Shown piece after piece: positions 32,659-39,785 of a stretch of 64,000 nt of DNA. The translations under genes were made by a program, and so were the position numbers. Position 1 is the first letter of the stretch. Every line of letters starts with the position of its first letter. A model generated the notes under the pieces. It worked only from the letters and a program-made list of their open reading frames with translations. It was not told where the DNA came from and searched no databases. This DNA is from JAXLSZ01 sp046330315 (GTDB taxonomy: Bacteria; Actinomycetota; Thermoleophilia; Solirubrobacterales; 70-9). Location of the stretch: positions 186,001-250,000 of the forward strand of contig JAXLSZ010000007.1 in the NCBI GenBank assembly GCA_046330315.1, given 5' to 3'.

Positions 32659-33269
32659 CACGCCTCCTCCGGTAGCGCCGAGCCGCGGATGGCGGCGCGC
32701 GGGCGGACGCCCCCGGCGACCCGGCGGCGGGCCGAGACGACGCGCACGGCGAAGAGGACCGCGATCGGCGGCACGGTGAGGACCAGCCACCACCGCATCC
32801 ACGGGGTGGAGGCGTCGGTGCCGGCCCCGATCGTGTGGGCGACCGCGAGCCCGTAGACGACGACGGTCAGCCTGTGTGCCTTGCGCCACAGCTTCGCCCC
32901 GATCCGCCGGCGCGCGTAGAAGGTGAGGCCGAGGAGGGTGGCGAGGTAGCCCGCGACCACCCCCAGCCCTGTCCAGAGCGGGGCATAGGACATCGTGAAG
33001 GGGATGGTGACTCCGCCGATCCCGGGCTTCAGCCAGGGATCGCCGAGCAGCGTGATCCCGTGGACGGCGATGGCGATCACGGCGGCGATCGCGGTGTGCT
33101 CGTGCAGGGACATCAGCCTGCGCCCGAGCCCGGGTCGGCGCATCACCTTGCCGGCCATGGTGAGACCGAGGCCGACCGAGACGGTCACGAGTCCGAGCGC
33201 GACAAGGCCCGACGCCCGGGCCGCCAGCCACCAGCCGTGGCTCGCCAGAGTCGTGCTCAGGGAGCTCAT
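32658..33269 (-). CDS. Ferric-reductase-like transmembrane haem protein
   Basis: 203 aa with about six spans. His residues are spaced on two helices, LHEHTAIAAVIAIAVHG and KAHRLTVVVYGLAVAHT, the pattern that binds two b-haems across the membrane in ferric reductase / MsrQ-like proteins. No FAD or NAD domain is fused, so electrons must come from a partner, plausibly the neighbouring reductase. The start ATG 33269 overlaps the apbE stop by 4 bp. Confidence 0.88.
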   Translation of the reverse strand: MSSLSTTLASHGWWLAARASGLVALGLVTVSVGLGLTMAGKVMRRPGLGRRLMSLHEHTAIAAVIAIAVHGITLLGDPWLKPGIGGVTIPFTMSYAPLWTGLGVVAGYLATLLGLTFYARRRIGAKLWRKAHRLTVVVYGLAVAHTIGAGTDASTPWMRWWLVLTVPPIAVLFAVRVVSARRRVAGGVRPRAAIRGSALPEEA

Positions 33270-34258
33270 GCTGCGCTCCTCGCGGGCTCGGCCGGCTCTG
33301 GCCAGCGGATCCGGGGGGGGGCTATCGCCAAGGGGCCGACCGGCTCGACGCGGCCGCTCTCGTGGACCAACAGGCCGCCGCGGTCGGCGAGCAGCTCCCG
33401 TCCGCCATCGGGCCCGGAGAGGAGCGCCGCCTTGCAGATCGTCTCCGCCTCCAGGGCGGTGTCCCCGAGGGCCGTGACGCCGACCAGGCCGGTCCAGGCC
33501 GGCTCGCCGGTGCAGGGGTCGAGGAGGTGGTGGAAGAAGGAGCCGTCTTCGCGCCGCCAGATTCGGACGTTGATGCCCGAGGTGGCGACCGCGCCGAAGC
33601 CGAGCCGCAGGACGTGGGCATGCCCGCCGGTCAGGGGGTGCTCGACATAGATCTCGTAGGGGCGCGCCAGGGCGTCGGGGCCTCCGATCCGGATGTCGCC
33701 GCCGCAGTCGGCGATGAAACGCGGGTAGCCGCGGAAGCGCGCGGCAACCATGTCGGCGGCCAGGCCCTTGCCGGTACCCCCGGTGTCGAAGCGAAGGCCG
33801 GGAGGACGGGCGACGGTCCCGGCCTCGTCGTCGATCTCGAAGAGGCGCCAGCGCGCCTCCGGGCTGGGCGCGGCGGCGCGGCGGGGAGGGGCTGCGCGCA
33901 GCGCTTCGGCCAGCGGCGCTCCCTTCATCCCTGCCCTCGAGCTGCGGTACCCGGCCGACTCGATCTCCCCGACCAGGGTCGGGTCGATGAGGCCGCCCGT
34001 TCGCTCCGCTGCCCGGAGTCCCGAGCGGACGGCGTCGCGCAGGAGGTCGGAGGCGGGCACGACTTCGCGAGGGTCCTCGTTCAGTGCGCAGAGCTCGCTC
34101 TCGGCCCGGAACCGCGAGAGCCGCCGGTCGAAGTCCTCGACGAACCGCCGGGCGTCCTGGGCCGCAGCGGAGGCGGGTGGACTGTCCTCTCCCCCCTCCC
34201 CGAGCAGGAAGCGGACGTGGGAGCCCATGGCGTCGAATGTCAGGTCGTGCTCGTTCAT
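33266..34258 (-). CDS. apbE: FAD:protein FMN transferase (ApbE)
   Basis: A 330-aa ApbE family enzyme that links FMN covalently to Thr/Ser of exported flavoproteins. The conserved core is RFDTGGTGKGLAADM, with LSRFRAESELCALN near the N-terminus and ATSGINVR toward the C-terminal half. No signal peptide is obvious, so it may act inside or at the membrane. No protein in this window has a clear Dxx(S/T)GAT acceptor motif, so its target is missing or divergent. Confidence 0.93.
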   Translation of the reverse strand: MNEHDLTFDAMGSHVRFLLGEGGEDSPPASAAAQDARRFVEDFDRRLSRFRAESELCALNEDPREVVPASDLLRDAVRSGLRAAERTGGLIDPTLVGEIESAGYRSSRAGMKGAPLAEALRAAPPRRAAAPSPEARWRLFEIDDEAGTVARPPGLRFDTGGTGKGLAADMVAARFRGYPRFIADCGGDIRIGGPDALARPYEIYVEHPLTGGHAHVLRLGFGAVATSGINVRIWRREDGSFFHHLLDPCTGEPAWTGLVGVTALGDTALEAETICKAALLSGPDGGRELLADRGGLLVHESGRVEPVGPLAIAPPRIRWPEPAEPARSAA

Positions 34259-34680
34259 GAGGCGCTCGTGACGACGGGAGCGGGTGCGGTCGCAACCGGC
34301 GCCGCGGAGGTGGTCACGGCGCCGGAGGAGGTGACGGCCCCGGAGGCGCCGGGGGTCGGGAGGACCCGAGTGATCACCCGGTGCTTGACGATCCGTCGCA
34401 CGACCACCGGGCGGGCGGTCGTGCTCGCCAGCGCCTTGGCACCCAGCGCCGGGTCGTTCCCAGAGCGGAGCTGGTAGGTCAGGAACCCGAAGGTCACCGC
34501 GAACAGGGCCAGGGTCCCGGAGAGGACGAGCCCGGGCCCCGGTCGGGCTGCCCGGGAGGGAGCGCGAGGCGCGGGCTCAGGCCTTGCGGCGGTCCCGGGC
34601 TCAGTCATTGCGGCGGTCCCGGGCTCAGTCATTGCGGCGGTCCCGGGCTCAGGCCTTGCGGCGGTGGCGGGCTCAGTCAT
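34255..34680 (-). CDS. One-TM protein with Ala/Pro/Thr-rich repeats
   Basis: 141 aa. ATG 34680 is chosen because it overlaps the stop of the upstream His-rich gene by 8 bp. The cytoplasmic N-terminus consists of 8-residue repeats (TAAMTEPG; 24-bp DNA units), followed by one span (GLVLSGTLALFAVTFGFLTY) and an external tail rich in Val, Arg and Thr (VVVRRIVKHRVITRV). The basic VRR...R stretch echoes one in the His-rich protein. Family unknown; likely an envelope subunit of the redox operon. Confidence 0.6.
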   Translation of the reverse strand: MTEPATAARPEPGTAAMTEPGTAAMTEPGTAARPEPAPRAPSRAARPGPGLVLSGTLALFAVTFGFLTYQLRSGNDPALGAKALASTTARPVVVRRIVKHRVITRVLPTPGASGAVTSSGAVTTSAAPVATAPAPVVTSAS

Positions 34681-35503
34681 TGCGCCCGCCTCCCCCACCG
34701 GCGCCGAGCTTGGTCCCGCCGGCCTTCGGGGCTCCGCTCCCGGCGTTTCCCCTGCTGCCATCCGAGGCTCCGCCAGACCCTGCGGAGGGGACGTGCACCG
34801 GCGCCGGGGTGCGCACGCGGTCGCCGCCCTCGTGCTCGCCGCCGCGCACGCGGTCGCCGCCCTCGTGCTCGCCGCCGCCCTCGTGCTCGCCGCCGCCACC
34901 GCCGCCACCGCCGCTCGGCGAGGTCACGACGTGGTGACCGCCGCCGGAGTGGTGCGAGGATCTGACGTGACCGCCGCCCGAAGCGTGGTGCCCGCCGGTC
35001 GCGTGGCCACCGCCACTCGACGAGCTGACGACGTGGTGGCCCCGGGTAGAGTGGTGACCGCCGGTCGCGTGGTGGGCCGGGGCGGGGTGCCCCGCGGGAT
35101 GATGGCCGGAGCCGCTGCTGTGGGTTGCCACGGGAACGGAGCGGGAGCCGTAGGGGGTGCTCGAGGTGGGCGCCGGCTCGGCGGCGCCGCTCGAAGACGT
35201 GGTGACCGGGGCCGAGTAGCCGGGTGAACCCGCCTCGGAGCCGGTGGAGGAGGAGCCGGTGACCGCGCTCGGCGATCCGGAGGCCGGCTCGGAGCCCCCC
35301 CATCCGGCGGCGTCCACCGGGTACCTCGGCTTGACGTGCCGGGTCATGTGGGTGGTCCGGCGGATCACCTCGGTGCGCACCTTGGGCTTCACCGCCTGGG
35401 TCGAGCCGCCCTGGGCGGCCGAGCTCAAGGCCACTCCGGCCAGGCCCCCCAGACCGATCATCGTGACGCTCGTGGCGACTCTGCTCTTCAGCTGGTTCCG
35501 CAT
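34673..35503 (-). CDS. Secreted His/Gly/Ser-rich protein
   Basis: 276 aa, first gene of the six-gene redox operon. ATG 35503 follows GGAGGAG. The signal segment contains VTMIGLGGLAGVALSS, nearly the same as in the small secreted protein at 38.9 kb. After a basic block (EVIRRTTHMTRHVKPR) the protein is low-complexity with many HH and GGGH units and repeated EHEGGDRVR motifs. The histidines could bind metal or haem. An 11-bp-periodic operator lies 69 bp upstream. No known family recognised. Confidence 0.65.
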   Translation of the reverse strand: MRNQLKSRVATSVTMIGLGGLAGVALSSAAQGGSTQAVKPKVRTEVIRRTTHMTRHVKPRYPVDAAGWGGSEPASGSPSAVTGSSSTGSEAGSPGYSAPVTTSSSGAAEPAPTSSTPYGSRSVPVATHSSGSGHHPAGHPAPAHHATGGHHSTRGHHVVSSSSGGGHATGGHHASGGGHVRSSHHSGGGHHVVTSPSGGGGGGGGEHEGGGEHEGGDRVRGGEHEGGDRVRTPAPVHVPSAGSGGASDGSRGNAGSGAPKAGGTKLGAGGGGGRND

Positions 35504-35571
35504 CTGCTCGGCTCCTCCTGACGGTTGCCGGGGCATGATCGGAGGCCCACCCCCAAAGGCCGCCAAGGGGC

Positions 35572-35590
35572 CGGTAAAGAGGCGGCAAAA
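35572..35590. promoter_or_regulatory. Direct-repeat operator 1 (CGGTAAAG-N3-CGGCAAAA)
   Basis: Two 8-bp near-identical direct repeats start 11 bp apart, as expected for an OmpR/PhoB-type dimer. It lies in the divergent spacer between the redox operon and the OmpR-family regulator gene. The same motif recurs at 37766 and 39240. Confidence 0.6.
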
Positions 35591-35639
35591 CCTCCGTCGG
35601 CCGGGATCCGGCGGCCCCCGCCGCCGTTACCCTGGCCGC

Positions 35640-36359
35640 ATGCCAACAGGCGCCGCAAAGGGGCCCCGGATCCTCTTCGTCGAGGACGAGGAGTCGATCT
35701 CCCAGCCCTTCGCGGAGGCCCTGCGGCGGGCCGGCTTCGAGCCTCTCGTGACGGCCAGCGGGAGCGAGGCGCTCGAGCTCGCCGAGAGCACGCCGCCCGA
35801 CCTGGTGCTACTCGACCTCGGCCTCCCCGACAGCGACGGCCGCGACGTCTGCCGGGAGCTTCGCCGGCGCTCCGATGTCCCGATCGTGATGCTGACCGCC
35901 CGGGGCACCGAGATGGACCGGATCGTCGGGCTCGAGCTGGGGGCCGACGACTACGTGGTCAAGCCGTTCAGCGCCCGCGAGGTCATCTCCCGTATCCGCG
36001 CGGTGCTGCGGCGCAGCGGCCCCCGCGTCGAGCCGCCCGAGCAGCCGACCCGCATCGGCGAGCTCGAGATCGACCACGGCGCGCGCATCGCCCGGCTCGG
36101 AGGGGAGGGCCTTGAGCTGAGCCGCAAGGAGTTCGACCTGCTCGCCGAGCTCGCGCGCCACGCCGGTCAGGTGGTCAAGCGCGAGGACCTGATGTCTCGG
36201 GTCTGGGACGTCAACTGGTTCGGCTCGACCAAGACCCTGGACGTGCACATCGGGTGGCTGAGGCGCAAGCTCGGGGACGATCCCTCGAGGCCCCGCTACA
36301 TCGAGACCGTGCGCGGGGTCGGTTTCCGCTTCGCAGCGCCGGACGGGGAGAAGCCGTAA
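35640..36359 (+). CDS. OmpR/PhoB-family response regulator
   Basis: A 239-aa regulator. The receiver has FVEDEE, phospho-acceptor Asp in LVLLDLGLPDSDG, Thr in VMLTARG and Lys in YVVKPFS. The winged-helix domain includes LSRKEFDLLAELARHAGQVV, LMSRVWDVNW and TKTLDVHIGWLRRKL. ATG 35640 directly precedes it. It is divergent from the redox operon and upstream of its kinase. The operator at 35572 suggests autoregulation. Confidence 0.95.
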   Translation: MPTGAAKGPRILFVEDEESISQPFAEALRRAGFEPLVTASGSEALELAESTPPDLVLLDLGLPDSDGRDVCRELRRRSDVPIVMLTARGTEMDRIVGLELGADDYVVKPFSAREVISRIRAVLRRSGPRVEPPEQPTRIGELEIDHGARIARLGGEGLELSRKEFDLLAELARHAGQVVKREDLMSRVWDVNWFGSTKTLDVHIGWLRRKLGDDPSRPRYIETVRGVGFRFAAPDGEKP

Positions 36360-37744
36360 GCCTCAGGGCGACGCTGCTGCTGGCGCTGGCCTACGTCCTG
36401 CTGCTGGCCCTGATCGCCCTCGGTGTCCCGCTGGCGATAAGCCTTCGCGACCGGGTCGACTCTGAGGTCCGCAGCCAGGCCCGCAGCCAGGCCGACGTCG
36501 TGGCCGCGACCGCGCCGGAGCTGCTCGGCCCCGGTCGGCGCGGGAGCCTGGAGCGGCTCGTGCACCTCTCGGGCGACACGGTGCGCGGCCGGGTGATCGT
36601 GGTCGGGCGTCGGGGCGCCCTCGTCGCCGACAGCGCCTCCGGCGCACCGCTCGGCACCGACTATTCCAAGCGCCCCGAGGTCGCCGCGGCGCTCTCCGGC
36701 CGCAGCGAGCAGATCCAGCGCCGCAGCGAGACCCTCGGCGCCGAGATCCTCGCCACGGCCGTGCCGATCGTGAAGGGCGGCCGGCCCGCAGGAGCGGTCC
36801 GCATCACCCAGAGCGTCGCCGCGGTCCACCGGGCGGTGAAGACGTCGATACTCGACCTTGCCCTGCTCGCCGCCGTGGTCCTCGTGCTGGGCATGGCCGT
36901 GGGTGCTCTGATCGCTCAGCAGATCGCCCGGCCGATCCGCAAGCTCGACGATGCGGCGAGGGCCGTCGCAGGGGGTGACCTGGACGCCAGCGTCGCCGTC
37001 GAGGGAAGCTCCGAACAGCGCTCGCTGGCCCGGACCTTCAACGAGATGACCGCCCGGGTCAAGCGCCTGCTCCGCTCCCAGCAGGACTTCGTCGCCGACG
37101 CCTCCCACCAGCTCCGCACCCCGCTCACCGGCTTGCGGCTGCGCCTGGAGGGCCTGCGCGAGGAGGTCGGCCCCGGCGACCCCGCAGCCGCCGAGCTCGA
37201 CGCCGGGATGCGCGAGATCGATCGCCTCTCCGGGATGGTGGACGAGCTCCTGATTCTCAGCAGGGCCGGCGAGCGGGAGCTGCCGGGGAAGCCGATGGAC
37301 CTCGGCGAAGCCGCCGACCGGGCCCGGGAGCGCTGGCGGAAGACCGCGGCGGAGAGGCGGATCGCGCTGAGCTGCGAGCGCGACGGAACCCCCGGCCGAC
37401 CGCTCTGCACGCGCGGGGACCTGGACCGGGCGATCGACGCCCTGCTCGAGAACGCGATCACCTATTCCCCGGCCGGCTCGGAGGTGCGGGTGGTGGCCGG
37501 GCCGGACCGGATCGAGGTGCTCGACCGGGGCCCGGGCCTCGCCGAGGGCGAGCAGGAGGCCGTCTTCGAGCGCTTTCGCCGCGGCAGCGCTGGGCGGAAA
37601 GTCTCCGGTGGCTCCGGTCTGGGCCTGGCGATCGCGCGGGAGCTGAGCCGCGAGTGGGGCGGCGACGTCAGCCTGGCCAACCGGGCCGGCGGCGGCCTTC
37701 GCGCCAGCGTGCGCCTGGGTGTCGCCCCGGAGGAGTCACCGTGA
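36254..37744 (+). CDS. HAMP-domain sensor histidine kinase, start codon uncertain
   Basis: Membrane kinase with two spans around an external sensor region, a HAMP domain (RPIRKLDDAARAVAGGDL), the phospho-acceptor DASHQLRTPL, N box ENAITYSP and G boxes DRGPGLAEGE and GGSGLGLAIARE. The only standard start in frame is GTG 36254, which overlaps the regulator gene by 106 bp and adds an Arg-rich stretch. The natural start would be codon 36356, after GGGGAG and overlapping the regulator stop, but that codon is GTA. The C-terminus at 37744 is sure. Confidence 0.88.
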   Translation: MAEAQARGRSLEAPLHRDRARGRFPLRSAGRGEAVSLRATLLLALAYVLLLALIALGVPLAISLRDRVDSEVRSQARSQADVVAATAPELLGPGRRGSLERLVHLSGDTVRGRVIVVGRRGALVADSASGAPLGTDYSKRPEVAAALSGRSEQIQRRSETLGAEILATAVPIVKGGRPAGAVRITQSVAAVHRAVKTSILDLALLAAVVLVLGMAVGALIAQQIARPIRKLDDAARAVAGGDLDASVAVEGSSEQRSLARTFNEMTARVKRLLRSQQDFVADASHQLRTPLTGLRLRLEGLREEVGPGDPAAAELDAGMREIDRLSGMVDELLILSRAGERELPGKPMDLGEAADRARERWRKTAAERRIALSCERDGTPGRPLCTRGDLDRAIDALLENAITYSPAGSEVRVVAGPDRIEVLDRGPGLAEGEQEAVFERFRRGSAGRKVSGGSGLGLAIARELSREWGGDVSLANRAGGGLRASVRLGVAPEESP

Positions 37745-37765
37745 CCTGGGAGAGGAGCGCCTTGA

Positions 37766-37784
37766 CTTTGCCGTTCCTTTACCG
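37766..37784. promoter_or_regulatory. Direct-repeat operator 2 (reverse orientation)
   Basis: On the minus strand the sequence reads CGGTAAAG-GAA-CGGCAAAG. It ends 57 bp before the GTG of the secreted proline-rich protein and has the same orientation relative to its gene as the sites before the other two secreted-protein genes. Confidence 0.6.
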
Positions 37785-37841
37785 CCCGGTCCCTAGGTTT
37801 GCCGCCATGGGTCCGTTGCAACAGCCGGGCAGGGAGGGAAA

Positions 37842-38312
37842 GTGACCGTCCCCGGCTGGGTCAGATGGCTTGGCTTCGCCCTGCTCGGCCTGGCCGCCGC
37901 CGGCGCGGTCTCGATCGCCGCCAGCCGTCTCTCCAGCCAGCAGATCGGGCTCGCGTCGGAGCCGGTTTCGGCCGGCGACGAGCTGATCCCAGCCGCGGCT
38001 GCCACCCCGCCCACCCCGGGGCCGGCGCGGGCGCAGGGGACCCGTCACCACCGCCGCGACCACTCGCGCCGGGCGGGAGGCGGGCACGGCGCCACCTCGA
38101 CCGGTTCGGGCACGACCGGGCCCACCTATCCCTCCACCACGTACACGCCGCCCCCGGCCCCGCCCCCGGGCAGCGCCACTCCCCAGCCCGCCCCGCCCGC
38201 CCAGCCGTCCGTGCAGCCCTCGCCGTCCGTGCAGCCCTCGTTGAATGCCGGGTCGGGGGGAGACGACTCGCACGCCGGCGGCGGCGAGTCCTCCGGCGGC
38301 CGCGACGACTGA
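37842..38312 (+). CDS. Secreted or membrane-anchored Pro/Thr/Gly-rich protein
   Basis: 156 aa. GTG 37842 follows GGGAGGG. An N-terminal hydrophobic segment (WLGFALLGLAAAGAVSIAAS) could be a signal or an anchor. The rest is low-complexity: a basic His/Arg patch (RHHRRDHSRR), a Gly/Ser/Thr stretch and proline-rich repeats (VQPSPSVQPS). No fold is recognisable. It is preceded by the same operator type as the redox operon and follows the kinase gene. Confidence 0.6.
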   Translation: MTVPGWVRWLGFALLGLAAAGAVSIAASRLSSQQIGLASEPVSAGDELIPAAAATPPTPGPARAQGTRHHRRDHSRRAGGGHGATSTGSGTTGPTYPSTTYTPPPAPPPGSATPQPAPPAQPSVQPSPSVQPSLNAGSGGDDSHAGGGESSGGRDD

Positions 38313-38319
38313 ACCTCCT

Positions 38320-38368
38320 GCCGAGCTTCAAGTTCCAGCTGATTATCAATCGGAACTTGAAGCTCGGC
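38320..38368. repeat. Palindromic element, family C, copy 2
   Basis: Stem gccgagcttcaagttcc (38320-38336) and its exact complement (38352-38368) enclose the loop agctgattatcaatc, which is the reverse complement of the copy 1 loop except for two bases. It sits between two convergent genes, where it could terminate both. Confidence 0.9.
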
Positions 38369-38378
38369 GGGGGGTGGG

Positions 38379-38840
38379 CTAGCCGCCGCCCCCGGGGGGC
38401 GGCGGGTCGTGCGCGTAGAGCTGGGTCAGCGCCCGCACCAGCGTCTGCTTCTCCGACGTGGAGAGACTCGTGGAGGAGTGGATGATCGTGTACTTGGTCG
38501 GGGGCATCGAGCCGCCCGAAACGGCATCGGTGAGATCGCCCAGCGACGGCTGGCCCTTGTTCCACTCGGAGAAGTTCAGAACCCCGCGACCCTCGCCGAC
38601 GTCACGCTGGACGAGCCACGACAGCGGTGCGATGTTCGAGTACCAGGGCCACTCTGTGAGGTTGCTGTGGCAGTCGTAGCAGGACTGCACAGCAAGCTGC
38701 TCCCCAGCCTTGCTGGTCCAGTGCGCCGGTCGGGTGACGGGTGGGTTGCCGTGGTCGCGACCGTAGGGGACGAGCTGAATCAGGACGAAGAGGGCCAGCC
38801 CTCCGAGCAGCACGTACTCAATCGCTCTTCGGATCGTCAC
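38379..38840 (-). CDS. Membrane-anchored haem-binding protein (Haem_bd type)
   Basis: 153 aa. One N-terminal span (YVLLGGLALFVLIQLVPYG), then a c-type haem site CYDCH followed by SNLTEWPWYSNIAPLSWL, the hallmark of the Haem_bd domain. A single haem outside the membrane is expected. The C-terminal helix ends in a Pro/Gly tail. It lies next to the redox and two-component genes, so it may accept or pass electrons in that system. Convergent with the proline-rich secreted protein. Confidence 0.88.
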   Translation of the reverse strand: MTIRRAIEYVLLGGLALFVLIQLVPYGRDHGNPPVTRPAHWTSKAGEQLAVQSCYDCHSNLTEWPWYSNIAPLSWLVQRDVGEGRGVLNFSEWNKGQPSLGDLTDAVSGGSMPPTKYTIIHSSTSLSTSEKQTLVRALTQLYAHDPPPPGGGG

Positions 38841-38881
38841 GGTGGGGCATTTCGCCGCCGGGGCCCGTGGGCCTCTTCGGG

Positions 38882-39169
38882 CTAGTCGTCCTCCCGCTCG
38901 CCGAAGCCGGCGTAACCGCCGCTGGCGCGGGTCACGATCGGGCGGTGGCGCGGACCCGCCCCCGGTGCCGGGACCCGGGTCACGGGCAGCGCCTGGGAGG
39001 CCCCGCTGGCCCCTGTCACCAGGGGAGCCGATCCCGGGGAGCCGGCGGCGGCGGGCACGCTCGTGGCCTGGGGGGGCTTGGCCGGGTTGGAGGCCAGCGC
39101 CACCCCCGCAAGCCCGCCCAGCCCGATCACTGTCGCTGCGGTCGCGATTCTCGTCGTCTTCGCTCTCAT
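38882..39169 (-). CDS. Small secreted protein sharing the GLGGLAGVAL leader
   Basis: 95 aa. ATG 39169 follows GAGGA. The signal region AATVIGLGGLAGVALAS is nearly the same as that of the His-rich protein at 34.7-35.5 kb, so the two leaders share ancestry. The mature part is short, rich in Ala, Pro and Gly, with a basic RHRPIVTRASGG motif and an acidic end. Family unknown. An operator of the CGGTGAAG type lies 71 bp upstream. Confidence 0.6.
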   Translation of the reverse strand: MRAKTTRIATAATVIGLGGLAGVALASNPAKPPQATSVPAAAGSPGSAPLVTGASGASQALPVTRVPAPGAGPRHRPIVTRASGGYAGFGEREDD

Positions 39170-39239
39170 CTCGGTTCCTCGGTTGATCGTCGGTTTTCCC
39201 CGATCGTGAGGAGTGGCGGGCAAGCGCCGGGCCAAGCGA

Positions 39240-39258
39240 CGGTGAAGAGCCGGTGAAG
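39240..39258. promoter_or_regulatory. Direct-repeat operator 3 (CGGTGAAG-AGC-CGGTGAAG)
   Basis: Two perfect 8-bp direct repeats, 11 bp apart, 71 bp upstream of the small secreted protein start. Spacing and relative orientation match operator 1 and the His-rich gene (69 bp). Confidence 0.6.
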
Positions 39259-39278
39259 CCCGGAACTGCCCCGCCGGG

Positions 39279-39722
39279 CTACTCGTCCCTGTGGACGATC
39301 AGCACCGGGACCGGGCTGGCGTGGGAGACGTACTGGCTGACGCTGCCCAGGAACAGCGACCTCGCCTCTCCCCTGCCCCGGGAGCCGACCACGATCAGGT
39401 CGCTGCCCCCCGAGCGGGCCTCCTCGACGATCGCCGGCCCGGGCTCGCCGACCACCAGCTTGCCGCTCGCGGCGACCCCCTCGGGAACCGACTCCAGGGC
39501 CCGGTCGAGCTGCTCACGGTGGCCCGCCTGCATCTCGTCCTGGAGGTGGCGGAGATCTATCGGGGGGGCCATCCCGCCGGCCAGCACCCAGGAGGTGGGT
39601 TTGGGCACGACGTCGAGGACGGTCAGCTCCCCGCCGCCCGCCCGGGCCAGACCGGCCGCGTGGCCGAGCGCAAGCTCGGCGTGCGCCGAGCCGTCGTATG
39701 CGACGAGGATTCGCTCGAACAT
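39279..39722 (-). CDS. Universal stress protein (UspA family)
   Basis: A 147-aa single Usp domain. ILVAYDGSAHAELAL forms the first strand and loop, and the ATP-binding motif VVGSRGRGEARSLFLGSVS is intact, so it belongs to the ATP-binding type. ATG 39722 is chosen because MFERILVAYDG is the family start. No attached second domain. Role in stress tolerance is inferred from the family only. Confidence 0.92.
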   Translation of the reverse strand: MFERILVAYDGSAHAELALGHAAGLARAGGGELTVLDVVPKPTSWVLAGGMAPPIDLRHLQDEMQAGHREQLDRALESVPEGVAASGKLVVGEPGPAIVEEARSGGSDLIVVGSRGRGEARSLFLGSVSQYVSHASPVPVLIVHRDE

Positions 39723-39785
39723 CCGCCCCAGTCTCGCCCCGGGAGGCCCGGGGATCATCCGTGGATCACCGAAGGCGTGCCGGGA

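Noticed and set aside
37842..38312. FMN acceptor of ApbE
   Set aside because: It contains GHGATST, but the Ser/Thr before GAT and the upstream Asp of the acceptor motif are missing.
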